Origin: Emydura subglobosa
Lineage: Eukaryota; Chordata; Testudines; Chelidae
NCBI GenBank assembly: GCA_007922225.1
Contig: ML679974.1
Location: 9,302,397-9,366,396 of the forward strand
Direction: 5' to 3'
Length of the DNA: 64,000 bases
In this document: positions 36,030 through 48,500 of the stretch, piece by piece
Layout: the number at the start of each line of letters is the position of its first letter
Numbering within the stretch: the first letter of the stretch is position 1
Translations under genes and position numbers: made by a program
The notes under the pieces: model-generated
The model's input: only the letters and a program-made list of their open reading frames with translations
Database searches by the model: none
What the model was told of the DNA's origin: nothing

Positions 36030-38734
36030 TACTATGTGAAATAGACAATGATTATTTTGTTTTGCCTTTTAAAGCGGGGGAGGGAAGGGGAGACACATTA
36101 GGAGGACACATTTCCAAGCAATGGAGCTCAGTTGAATCTCACATTCAGTTGAGATGGTCAAATTCTACACAGTCATTTGCTCGTACTGTTAGCTGATCTA
36201 ACCACAGTGTTTTGTTTTTTTTTGTTTGTTTTTTTTTAAGAAGTTCCCCAAAATCTTGAGGTAAATAATGACACAGTCTTGCTATAATATATTACTACTT
36301 ATTAATAAGTCTGCCCTTTTTCTTCCCAGAACTTCTATCTGCTCTTATGAACACTTTGGATAATAAGTACTATTGCAAACTGTCCCTCCAAAGCCACAGC
36401 CTGCTGAAGAATACAGAAGCTGGGGACGCAGAGGTTCAAGTCAGCTAGTCATAGTGCATTCTGAGAAATGTCATTAAGCAGAGAAGACTTTTCCTTAGTG
36501 ACCATAAGGACCATCCACAAGAAGCAGTCTGGTGTGGTGGGTCTGGTTCTAGTTAGTGGGAGCCTCCCAGGGGGAGATCAACCCAAATTTGCCTCAATCT
36601 AGAGCAAAAAGTAACACTCTTGTTAAATTTAAGCAGAAGAAATCATATTTGGATGGCTCATCTTAGAGCTAGTCAAGAAATTCCAAATGTTTCAAAATGT
36701 AAAGGATATATTCAGCAACATTTTCACCATTTTTTTCCCTACCAGCTCCAGTTCAGCCATGAACTGTCTTGGGCTATGAATGTAGAATGCTGAGGTACTT
36801 TAACAACATGTCAACAATCTGTAATAGTGGGCGGATTCAAGAGCTGAAATTATTCAAGCTATCAGTTATAGCGATTACTAAGTCAAAGGAAAACATTCAT
36901 GAGCTCTTGCCCACACATACCATAAATACCATGTATCATGGGGCAAGTTCATACAAACTGGCATGGCAAGTGCAATTTATACCTTCCTACACCCCACACA
37001 GGTTCCACTTCAGGAGGAGGCAGGGAAGGCAGAGGTCATGTCATCTGTGCTCCACTGCAATTTTGCACAAGTGGGTTGCTGAATCAGCACATGCCCTAGT
37101 GCACTATACTATTTGCCCAGCAAGTCCCCTTTGGGGGCTGTGCTGAGTCCCTGCCATGATCTGGACTGCTCAGTCCAAGCTGAGATTTAAGAAGATCCCT
37201 TGTGTGTTTTTAGTCAACCTGTGAGCTAGTGTCAGGGAAAAATACTGAGAAAGAATCACTTTTATATTTACTACAAATTAGTCCTGTATCTTCTCTAATA
37301 CGATAGCCACTACAAAATCCGCTTTACAGCTATTTTTCACTGAAGCAACCTCCCCATGGAGGACTTACTGTACCTCTCTGCCAATAAAAGTCCATGTACT
37401 TAGCCTCTATACAGGATTTTTATTAATGATACAACAAATTCTTTTTCACACTTTGATTTTTCTTATTTGTTTGTATAACAAGAGTATACAATGAAAACAC
37501 ATCACAGTAGTTATTTGAACAATGGTGCTCAAAATGCAGTTAACACATTAGTCACAGAATTTGGTATTTATTGTTACAGTTTTCTGACAACTCATGGTTA
37601 TAATTAAAGCAAAAGCACCACAGGATATGTAACAATGCACGTCACATGCATTTGTGTAATCATTAATTCTAATAGGTTACGCCAATAAACTAAAAATGAA
37701 ACAATGTTATTTCTAAATATGGGACTTTTGTTTGCTTTTATTTTGCTTTCTTCAGAAACATCCAGTGCTGGACATTGTCAAAGTCGGTATAATAGACCTG
37801 ATGATCTGTCATGGCAAATTGTATATTCCTAATTCATACCTTTAAAAACATATACCTTCAATACTATTCAAAAGAAAATAAATTAAATCTTTAATTCTAA
37901 AACCTTTCATTCTTTAGATGACAACACTGCTGATAATATCATATTTTTATTTTACCCTCAGTAATTTGAGTTATGTTTTTCTTTTTAAAATATTTCTGAA
38001 ATATTTGAATGGAAAAGAATCTTCAGATTGGTTGAAACAAAATCAATTCTGTTAAAAATAAAAATCTTCTCGTATTATAGTTAGGAAATGATATTCACTG
38101 AAAATGATGGACTAACAAAGGATTAAAACTATAAATAGCAACATGCAACAGCTTTAAGGATGATCCTCTAAAAGGAAAAGTTGATCTCTCTTAAATTTTT
38201 GGTCATAACACCATAAAAACTGGTAGAATCTTCCAGGGGCATTATCAATATTTTATCCTAACTTCAATAAAAAAGAAGTACAACAATAAAAAAATCTTTG
38301 GTCTAAGAGTTATGCTGTTTGTCCTGCATGTAGAGAAAGGGAGAGGGGGAAATCATAAACAGATGTTGCAGAGTCTCCAATGATTATGTCATGACAAGTG
38401 TTATGAAGTGTATGTCTGAAAACCGTGACCAGGCATAATGATTAAAGTAGTATCAAGATCGGTATGTAGTGAGCAGAACATTTTTTCTACAGATGTACCA
38501 TGCATAATCTATTGAGGACCAAAGACAGAGCTGTTCACATCTGTTTGTTCAACTGTTCTGAAGTATATTTGATGCTCAACTTGTTAAAGTGGGCAGGTAG
38601 TGCCTGACAGTTTGGACAGTCACTGTTCATAAATAGCCAGCTCCTTTAGTATTAACCAGATGGTATGGTTTAGATGACACTATCCATTACTTAGTGTAAA
38701 CAGGAGCTTTGCCTCGTGGATAAAAAAGGGGACG

Positions 38735-39290
38735 GAGTTGGGACTCTAAAATCAACTCTGCCACCTAGCTCTCTGTGGAAATCACTTAACCTCTCTATCC
38801 CTCTCTATCCCTCAGTCTATCTCAGCGGTGGCCAAACGTACTGACCCTCCGAGCCACTTAGGACAATCTTCAGAAGTTCGAGAGCCGGGGCATGCCTGCT
38901 GGAGCTCGGGCTTCAGCCCTGTGACGGGGTGGTGGGACTAGGGGCTCCTGCCACACGGGGCATGCACCTGCCAGGACTCTGGGTTCCAGCCCCGAGGGCT
39001 GAAGCCCCAAGACCAACCCCCTATGAGCAGAAGCCCCTAGCCCACCACCCTGTTGCAGGGAAGAAGCCCCGAGTCCCCTCACCCTGGTAGGCAGAGAATG
39101 GGGTGGGGGTTCCGCGAGCCGCACTTTAACTGTAAAAGAGCTGCACGTGGCTCATGAGTTGCAGTTTGGCCACCCTGGTCTATCTCAACTTTACCATGGA
39201 TATTAAGTACTGTAAAACGCTTAATGTTAAGCTTAATGTTTGTAAATTGCTTTCGGATCTACCAATGGAAAAAACAGTATTATTTTGATA
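38735..39290 (+). repeat. MIR-like remnant split by a hAT insertion
   Basis: Left part AATCAACTCTGCCACCTAGC...GTGGAAATCACTTAACCTCT ends at the hAT insertion. The right part resumes at 39178 with GTCTATCTCAACTTTACCAT...TGTAAAACGCTTAATG, the typical MIR tail layout. The nesting shows that the hAT copy is younger than the MIR. Confidence 0.
38823..39177. mobile_element. Non-autonomous hAT miniature with perfect 8-bp duplication
   Basis: Ends CAGCGGTGGCCAAACGTA and, in reverse complement, CAGGGTGGCCAAACTGC, flanked by GTCTATCT on both sides (38815-38822 and 39178-39185). The 355-bp body is GC-rich (GGGCTTCAGCCC, GGGGCTCCTGCC) and encodes no transposase. A minus-strand 84-codon frame at 38870-39124 is an artefact of this composition. 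Confidence 0.
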
Positions 39291-41304
39291 ACAAATTCTT
39301 CTAAAATCAGAAAATTAACTGATTACAACAATCACATGTTTGTTACCATTGATATACTATAGGGTAAGAGATCCAGTTGGACTGTGAGCTTTTCTAAGAA
39401 TATTTTAACTTGGCATTGAACATCTGATTGGTAATTCCAGGAACTAACTTGAATTTGTTTACATCAGATAATATGAAATACTGCAGCTTAATCATTGACC
39501 TGAATTAGATGAAACTTGGAGAGATCTGAGGTGGTTGATTAGCCTTATAAACTATAGTTCTCATTAAATCAAAACCGTTAACTTAAAACCCCTCTCACAT
39601 ACGCTGTACCATCTAAAGAGACTGATTTTATCATTCTGACCTTTGCCTCATCCCTTCTTTATACTACCTCCTCCTATTGTTCAGGGCTTAGGCCCTGATT
39701 CTTTTAGTTTAATGAACATAAAGTTAAGCATGTGTATAATTCATTGCTGGTGCCAGGCCTTAGATTGCAAGATCTTCTGAGCAGAAAATTTGCTTTATTT
39801 GTTCTGTTTGATGACATGCACGGTTATGGCACTATATAAATAATGATATAAATAGGAGCTCAGCTGCCAATATCAAGAAAATGGTATTAAAGCCAAGATC
39901 GACTACATAAGAACATATCTGACACCATCATGTGCGAAGATCACTATTGCAATTGGGCTATTATGCCAAATACTGGCCAGTAGTTTATTATTAGAGAGTA
40001 ACCCCCACTTCTTGTCCAAAAAGGGCCTAAGATATAATGGCACGACTATGGCTCCACTGCGCAGAGAGAGGGCAGAATTTCTACAGACCCAAACAGATCC
40101 ACCTGCGTCAATTCTGGAGGAGTCTACAAGTATCACCGGCCTTACAGTACGGTGGGCAGAAGGAGGAGGATTTGGTGGTAGGTGGATCTACTGGACATGC
40201 ATTGCCCACAACAGAGTAGGAGGTCAGCAGCAACTGTGGCTACATTAGCGCCTTAGAATGCTACCAACATTATTCCACGGCCATATCAAGAAAGACAACT
40301 TTACCACTTCCCATGGATTCCTTTTATGCCAAATTAAGATACAGAGTGGAAACTGACTGATCAAGTCACTTTTCCATCTTAGGGTCTAAGCATTGCAAAG
40401 GCAAGTTCAAGTGAAGCACTAAGACATGCTGCCCTTTCTTCTAATACTTAAAAAAAAACAAAACCCAATAAAAACCCCAGGCATATCATATACTCATAAG
40501 AAACTAGTGTATTACATGTCTTTTTAATGTAATATTTATAAATTAATTCTGATAGTTGTTTCTGGATTACCGTAAGAGATAAAAGGTATACCAGACTGAT
40601 AGATGCTATAATCATATTACATTGATATAAAACATATAAATTAGTAATTTGACATTTAAAGATATCTACAAACCAATTGAGAAATGAATAGTGAGAGCTA
40701 TTTTTTTAAATAAATCTTGCAAACAACTAGAGTTTAATCATAATATGTTTCAAAGTGAGTTTACAGTTTTAATGATCATATCATGTAAGACTTTATCCTT
40801 TTGATAATTCCAGAATGCATATTATATGGTGTCTTTATAATGGTAAAAGTCGGGATACACAAGATGGAAAATTTTCATTCTCCTTCTCCCTTACGAGAAC
40901 CTTTGATGGGATCTGTCAAACATTGTTGCTGCATACACTTAATCCTATGGCTTTCAGATACAGCTTGTTACCTTCTTGCCAGTTCAACACAGTTTTGTGA
41001 TGTATTCTATTTATATGGTTGAGACTAAACTGAGTCCTTTTGAAGAAGCTAAAAAACTAACAAGCTAAAATGATTTTTTTCCTCACTTAGACTGAATTTA
41101 TAGTGAGCCAGTTCACAGGTTTATATTTTTGTAATAACTTGTAGGTCTAAATAAAAGAACTATATACAATGTGATAGGTAGTTTAGCAAACAATGTTTTC
41201 TTTTCAGATATGGTCAAATGTGATGAACGAGTAACATACCTGTACACTTGATCTGGAACGAAGACAAATGTTTTACTAATGCTAAACAATTTCACTCTGA
41301 AGGA

Positions 41305-41500
41305 GCTGATGGCTTAAGGAAATGGAAACACAATACAGAGCATTTCCCCACTGAGGTCACTGGTTCAAATGCAGCCCAGGTTAGCAGTGTCTGGAGCTGA
41401 TACTATTTGATTGTGGCCTTCGTGAAATTACTTAATACTCCTAGTCCAGTTCTATTTAAAGGACAGCTTTTTTTTACATCACAAAACCAACACCACAGCT
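41305..41500 (+). repeat. Possible tRNA-derived SINE fragment
   Basis: CAGAGCATTTCCCCACTGAG followed by GTCACTGGTTCAAATGCAGC resembles the 3' half of a tRNA with a degenerate B box (GGTTCAAATGC), then CCCAGGTTAGCAGTGTCTGG. It looks like a family of turtle SINEs. The A box is not clear and no tail or duplication was found. Confidence 0.
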
Positions 41501-42675
41501 AGCCCTCCTGTTGCCAGTCTCAGGAGAGAGGCTAGGAAATGAACTGACATAAAAACTAATCTCTATTAATTTATGTAGGCATTTTATCAACAGGGGAGAG
41601 TGAGATCAGGATTAGAAGGCAAGACTGGACTCTGCTGGGAGATGGAAAGGCAGTGGCTTGGAGATGTAGTATACACAAGGGAAAGGAAGCAAGAGATTGG
41701 AAAGCTCAGAGAGCTTGGGGATGGGGATCAGTGGATTGCAGGGAAGGACAGTGGGAAGGGAGGTGGAGCAGGAGGTGCAAGGGTTGAACAAGTTTGCTAT
41801 GGTATCCAGTACTCCAAAATTTAAGTTTTAATTTAAAAACAAAAAATGAAGTCTCTAGCTCTTATGCTTCCAAAGCTAAAAATGCAAACTGCAATGGTGC
41901 AATGATATCTGCCTGAGTCTGCAAACAGCCTGAAAGGAGAGGTGTGAATTACACCACTTCATTTGGCCCCAATTCAGGAGACCACTGAAGCACACACACT
42001 GAACTTTAAGCATGTGATTAAGTAACCTTGAAGTCAGTGGACTTATGAAGATCTACTGACAGTGGAGTCTTATGTTGGCATCTAATATGAGAAGAGCTTG
42101 GTTTGCGGGTGGAGCCTGGAAGAGTCCTACTATTACTTTTTTGTATATTTCTTTGGTGACAAGAAAAGCATGAGTTCATGTCATGAAAAAGAGGAGAATC
42201 CTTTCTTTGTATGTGCATCTGTTTCAAGTTGAATTTTCATCCTGAAAGAAATGCACACACAAATGGAGAACATGAAGGTTTTCTATTTAAAAAAAAAAAA
42301 AAATTAGACACATTCTGAAAACTTCAGATATTTTTAAACTCCTTGTTTTTATTTAAGCCAATTTCATTATTTTTTAAGTCAGGGGCCAGGCAAATCTAAT
42401 GTACTGAGCCCCATTCCATCCCTTTCATGGGCATTAAATCTTCCTTTTCCCAAAAAACTAACAATGAATAGTGAATCTAATTTTCCAATTGATCAGACAG
42501 TCCAACATAGTCAAATAGAGGTCTTTCATATTCTGAATGAAAGACTAATGCAAATACATGCCCTGAATGCCATAGTAAGTTATGTGTTTTAAAAAAGAAC
42601 ATTGTTGTAGCATTTCTTTAGTATTTTATTGCAGTAATTATCTGTCTGACTGAAGATGCTTCCAGCTGGGTTTAG

Positions 42676-42697
42676 TAATATAATATAATATAATATA
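42676..42697. repeat. (AATAT)n short tandem repeat
   Basis: Four units of AATAT/ATAAT in tandem within an AT-rich stretch. Confidence 0.
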
Positions 42698-43848
42698 CAG
42701 TACAAAGATATCCTTTTGCCTCTACAATTTTCTGCAAAAAGCCTACTAGAACAGCTCATTTATACGAAGAATTCAGATACAGCATTTCTATTTCAGAGTT
42801 CCACTTTGTAGTTTTCTGTTTTACATGTTTTTTTCTACTTTAATTGGATGCTGTATGCCCATTGGGTATTTCTGATCATTTATAGGCATAGTGCAATGTA
42901 GAAGGAAGAAAATCTCTTCAAGGACCATTATACTCTTTTTTTCTGGACATTTACATGTCTGCGTGCTGAAGGGAGTCTGTATTCTACTTTCTTCAAAATC
43001 AGCTAATGTATCTAATTTTTAATCAGCTAAATTTCTTAATGATAATCTTCAGAAGAATGTAGTTTCGGCTGTTGAATGATCCCTAGGTAAAAGTTTCCGA
43101 AACGATAACGTTAGGTATCACATTCAAAATGAATGCCAATAAAGAAATACTTTAAAAGCGAGGAGCTTAAATGCTGCCAGAAAATAACAGGAGGGAAAGG
43201 AGACGTCCAGTTTGATAGCTGATATTTACTCTAAAACACACTTTTAATACACTTATTTAGTTTTGAGGTATGTTTTGATGCACTTAAATTGATTTTATAT
43301 AAAAGGAAGCAATGTTACTGATTAATTTTTAAAGATTTCCTGTAGAAATGTACTGTGACTGTCTGATGCGGTTACTTTTAGAAATTAAGATTAGAACTGA
43401 ATAGAACTTTCATAATGAAACTTGAAATCATATAAAACTCATCAATTTTTCAGTTTTATTTGTTTTAAATACTCAACATAAATGTGAATGACATAAACCT
43501 CACAAAGAAGTCAACACACATTTATTTTACAATAAATAAGATCTTGCAAAAACGTCAAGGGTTACATGTTTCTATAGCAAAATTAGGCAAAACTCTTTTT
43601 TTTTTACGGCATTTTTCTTTGATATATTAGGGTTGTCCTAACAACCCCACCTGAATCAAAACCAAACTTTATGTGAATCCTTTCAAAGTGAAACTGCTGG
43701 GTTTCACACAACTCTAATTGTAAATTAGCATTGGGATTATATACACAGATTTTATATATTACCACTTCTGTTTGACCTAATTATACCCTAATAAAAAAAC
43801 CCAAAACCTTTTATCAGCAAAACTGGAGAAGCAAAGATATTTTACTGT

Positions 43849-43858
43849 NNNNNNNNNN
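43849..43858. other. Assembly gap of 10 N
   Basis: Ten undetermined bases. The left flank ends ACTGT and the right flank begins ACTGT, so the gap probably marks two contigs that overlap or abut rather than missing sequence. Confidence 0.
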
Positions 43859-44109
43859 ACTGTATTAACTGAACTTTTTAGACTTGAAAATGTATTTAGT
43901 TCAGCAGACTCTTTTCAGTGGGGCTCAATTACCTGTAGTATCCATAATAATTTCTATGATCATGTACCCTCAGTGATATAATTTACATTCTTTGAATCCT
44001 TGAAACTGTGCCAGAATTGAAATAGAATGGAAAACTGATATTTCTGGAAAACTAGAACATGCATACTACAATGTCTGTGACAGCAAGTTATATTTCACAT
44101 AACCACTAT

Positions 44110-44480
44110 ACAATAACAACAATAATCAATAAATACTTTGCACGCAAGTTTCATTAGATCTCAAAGAGCTTTGCAACCATACATTAATTTATTAAGATGC
44201 TTGAAACAACTGTGAAGCTGATATCATCAGAACTGCTTAAATGAGTTTGCCTTTGCCATACCCACAATAAAGCCAATGAACTATAATGGAGATATAAGGC
44301 AACTTTACTGAGGCTACTGAAATGAAGTAAATATTTTAGGAGGCTCTAATAGTAGGCTGTGTTATACCTATTACACAGAAGGAGAATCTGAAGAATAGAG
44401 AGGTTTCACAACTTTGCTAAGACCACACGGCAAGATATAGGCAGAGCCAGCAATAAAAAACAGGAGCAAGGTCCTTACTT
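44110..44480 (+). repeat. Ancient L2/MIR-type retroposon remnant
   Basis: It reads ATCAATAAATACTTTGCACG, AGATCTCAAAGAGCTTTGCA, then AAGAATAGAGAGGTTTCACA, ACTTTGCTAAGACCACACGG and GGCAGAGCCAGCAATAAAAA, in the order of the widespread 'gagaggttaagtgacttgcc...ggcagagcc' remnant. Probably interrupted in the middle. Confidence 0.
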
Positions 44481-45364
44481 GTATCTACTAGTCTCGACTT
44501 CATTACGTTGGCCTTGGCCCTGATGTCTTACTGTATTCTAGAGCTAAGCATTTGAATCCTGGTACAAGTCTTCTCACTATTAAACAGGAGATAGTCATAT
44601 CTGGGGAAGTGAAATGTTTTCATTTTCTTTTATTAAGGTAAATTTGTAGAATCAGATAGGAAATTTATTTGAAACTTCCTCAATTGATATAACTCTTTAG
44701 GTTGCTTTAGTAATTATGAAATCCAGGACAGGAAGAAATCAAGAGGTACTTTGGGGGTCAAATTCTGATAGATACAGTGCTAACAGTCATCCAAAGGATC
44801 TTTTTGTCAATTGGAAAGACATCACACTATCAGTAGTGGTGTTTAGTGTCCCTCATGGAATGCTATCCACTGATACAATGTACATGCGCATTTCAACAAC
44901 TGTGTGGTGGTGTTGGCTTAGTTTAATGTCGAATAGGAAGGATCCTCATATTAAAGTACAATACAACAGTAAGACAATCAATAAAGCAGATATATGTTAA
45001 GGAAAAGCAAAAGGAAACTCCTCATTGACAACTACTGCTATAGGCAGCTTCTGCAGTGGAGTCACTTGCATAAGGTTTTGTTAAATCTGTCATGAAACTA
45101 ACACTTGACCAATTCTTAAGGGCACTTCAGGGATGTGAGCTATTCACACTTACTTTCTGTCACTTGAATAAAATGATTTCTTCTATCAAATACAGTCAAA
45201 AAATAAACTAAAATAATTAATTTATAAAGAGATATTTGGGGAATGCAATATTGAATTTTAATCTATGTTGAACATTTATAAGAACCTTAACTCTTTATAA
45301 CTTTTTAATCTATGTATTTTGACTTTTATTAAGGTTACAGAGAGGCACGTTCAAGAGATATGAG

Positions 45365-45545
45365 CAAGGGGCAGGAAATAAAGAACTCTGGAGTCCTAAT
45401 TTTGTTTTGACATTGACTTTCTGTATGGCCTTGGGCAAATCGCTTAACCTCTCCTTGGCGAAAGGAGGATTATGCTGGTTCCTTACTTCCCTACCCTGTG
45501 TGTTGTCAGGATTAATATTCATGATGTGATATGAAGATTAAAATA
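45365..45545 (+). repeat. MIR-like (CORE-SINE) remnant
   Basis: GGCAGGAAATAAAGAACTCT, then TGGAGTCCTAATTTTG, TGTATGGCCTTGGGCAAATC, GCTTAACCTCTCCTTGGCGA and TGTTGTCAGGATTAATATTC follow the MIR order. Confidence 0.
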
Positions 45546-48500
45546 TTGCTAATTTAACTATTTTTCTTAGTTTATATTTTCATAAAGGTTCCTCACACAC
45601 CTCAGACAGACTACTCTTCCCACCTTCCTCCAGGGAAATACTTTTGTCTTCTATTCATCAGGCTGGAGCTTCTTAATATGTGTTGCAGCTCAGCCAACCT
45701 CAGCAGTTTATCAGCCTCAAATTCTGCACTCTATATTCAAACCTACTCTGATCATAGAGGCAGATCCCAAGGACCTTAATCCATCCTGGAAAGGACAGCT
45801 ATAAGTCTAATACAATGCAGGAAGATGCTTGATAGGTATTTCCATTCACGTCCACCCTGAACTTCATCTCCCCTGCGAATTTGGTCTTGAGCCCCTTGAA
45901 CAAGGATAACCAGCTGTGCCAAATTTTGGGATGGTTTTGTGATGAGGATCAAAGGGACTATAATCTGATAAACAATTTTATCTTCCCATAGATCAAAACC
46001 AGGAGCTACATCTAGCAATTCAGAGTTGAAAGGCTAGTTCAGCAACTCACCCTGCCAACTTAGCCCCTGACTCTTGTGAGTTTACAAAAGTATATTTATT
46101 TTTAACATTCTCATACTCTATGTCATATGTCCCCTTTTAGCTTCATTTGGATTCTACCATACAAGACATGCTTTGCAGTGAACACTACAAACAAAAAAAT
46201 CTGATAGCATTACATGGTTCTCTAGGTATAACAGATATAAAACAAAAAGAGACATCGGATGAATATGAAAAGGTTTCAACAAAACATGATGGACCCTCAT
46301 GGAGAAATTTGCCACACATGTTGCCCGTTTTTCTAGAAGGTCCTTCAACCCTCTATATTCAACCTCTTTGTAGGGCATAAAGCAAACTGACATGGACAAG
46401 AACAGAAGCTTGAACACCAGCTTGCTGCTGTGTTTAACTATTTTTCAATTAAATAAGCTTTGATCATTTTCTAGGAAAAATCTGACCTGTCCTTTAAAGA
46501 GATCATTTACTCCTTTGATCTAATATCACACTCATTTAAATTGAACCTTTTGGTGTCACTCTTTCTTATTTAATATTTAGTTATAGAACACTGTACAAAT
46601 AGGTAGAATGAGCGACACTCTCAAAATGTTACATACTTCACATTGGCAGCTATATTCATGTAGTGACTGTAAAATAAGTCATTCAGTAGGTACTGACATA
46701 ATGTGAAGTTTGCACTGGTACATAGGAAGTATTCTAAGTAAGAGGTAGGTATTATTTCACCAATAATCATGATGTATTTTATGCTGATTTTTGAAAGGCT
46801 ACACAACATTATGGGTTGAATTGTGGCTTTACGTCATAGCCTGAAGTAGGCCATGGGCAGGAGTGCACAGCCCCAGCAACGAAGGCATTGTACCATAGGC
46901 TGATACAGTAACTCCTGGAACACAAGATGGGAAGGTCTTTTTCAGGGTGCAGCATATGCTTTCTCCTTGTTTCCCATAAGGAAGGCTTAATTTGCTCCAG
47001 GCTAGTGTCCCTGTTGAGCTTGCACTTATAGAGTCCAAGGTCTACCTTTGTACCCTGACACACTGTAGTGGACCAAGGCTAGGAGAGAAACTCTCTGCAA
47101 CCTTTCTCTCCTTATCCTTGCACACCTGTGTGGGGCCTGGCAAAAATTAAGCATTAAGAGAGCCTCTTCTGATGTTATATTTTCTACTCAGGTACCCATA
47201 CAAAAGGCCACAAGCAGTGGAAACTATTGTAAAAAGGCCACCATCCATTCAGCTGGTGGTATAGAGAGGATTACCAATTTTGCGTGCGCAGAAACTTACT
47301 TCTATCGTTAGACTGAGATTAGATCAAATTACATTTGCCATAAAAAGATTCAGAACTTCTTAATGTGTGTGAGGGTCTTCGGAATTCTTTCTAAAACAAC
47401 CACAAACATTTCTCAGTCACAGGATGTTCCTAATAAACTTTGCCTTTATCTCATTTTTAAGCTAATGAGCGCTATGAAATATAGACCGAGAACACTGGAG
47501 ACTGAAGTCCTCCATCTATCTCCTGAACAGGTATAGCCCAAGTAGTGGCAATGGAATGTTCCTGTTACTGACTAACAAAATGGTCCTGCCTCGAGGGGGC
47601 CAAGTGTAGAGGGACCCTTCAGACTACATGTACACTCAGTCATCGGCCTCTCTGCTGAGACAAAGAAATGACCAACTACCAACATACTTCTCATAGGTCA
47701 GTGAATGCCTACCTGGATAGTAACAACTTTGCGTCTTTATGGATCTGGGACAAACTCAGTCAAAGTTATTGTATATCTTCCTGTATACAGTATACCTAAA
47801 AGAATCAGATAAAACTTTAAACAGGGTTTGGAGCAAATGAAAATGAAAATAGTGTTCAATAATATCAACTATATCTAACCATCAGCAATAATGTAGTTCT
47901 TAGAAATGAATATGAAACAAGGCATGAAATTATCATGTTCTAATTTTTTTTTTTTTTTTTTTTGCCCTTGGTAGGTTTGCGTAGTTGTGTATTCTACCCT
48001 ATTGATGGCAATTAATGTAATGTTTCAAAGACTTCAGATTATTCTAGAGATTGGATTGACCTGCAATATTTAGATATGAATCCATACAGTCCCAAAGCTC
48101 AAGAGTGTTTAGATTTGGGTTTTGATTTTGACTATTATAGAATGAGGTGCAGAAATTATAGAATGAAGTGTTACAGAAAGCAGTGTGCTCTTATCTTTTG
48201 TTACAAATGGCTCCAGTTCATGAGGTTTAGATCTAGATCTGAATTTCCTCAAAGTTAAGTAATGGGAGGGTAGTTTCATCTGGAATTCTCTTTGGGCCTC
48301 TCTCCAATTATTTTATTAAGAACTGATGAAAAGGTAGCACTGTCAAAACTTAGTCTCCAATTCCTCATTCTCCCATGTTAACCTCACAATTCTCAGCCTG
48401 TATTTATTTCTGGTTATCCCAAGCAGATATTCATGGTTCCTATGTGATATACAATGGACTACAGCTAGTTCTCCCTCCCCCTGCACTCTCCCCAGTGTGC

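Larger units (their letters stand above)
29781..38700 (-). other. RBFOX1: RBFOX1 intron segment with several miniatures
   Basis: No gene recognised. Named elements: palindromes at 30178-30265 and 33537-33642, related miniatures at 30294-30575 and 32846-33143, a Penelope-like remnant at 32145-32240, TA and TC tracts at 32097-32112 and 32475-32497, and an eroded hAT-like miniature at 35718-36029. The rest, including a possible conserved block at 34960-35240, is AT-rich, unique-looking DNA. The 125-codon frame at 36769-37146 has no recognisable feature. Confidence 0.

Noticed and set aside
41305..41400. Possible tRNA gene
   Set aside because: Only a degenerate B-box-like word is visible; no cloverleaf or A box, so at most a SINE fragment.
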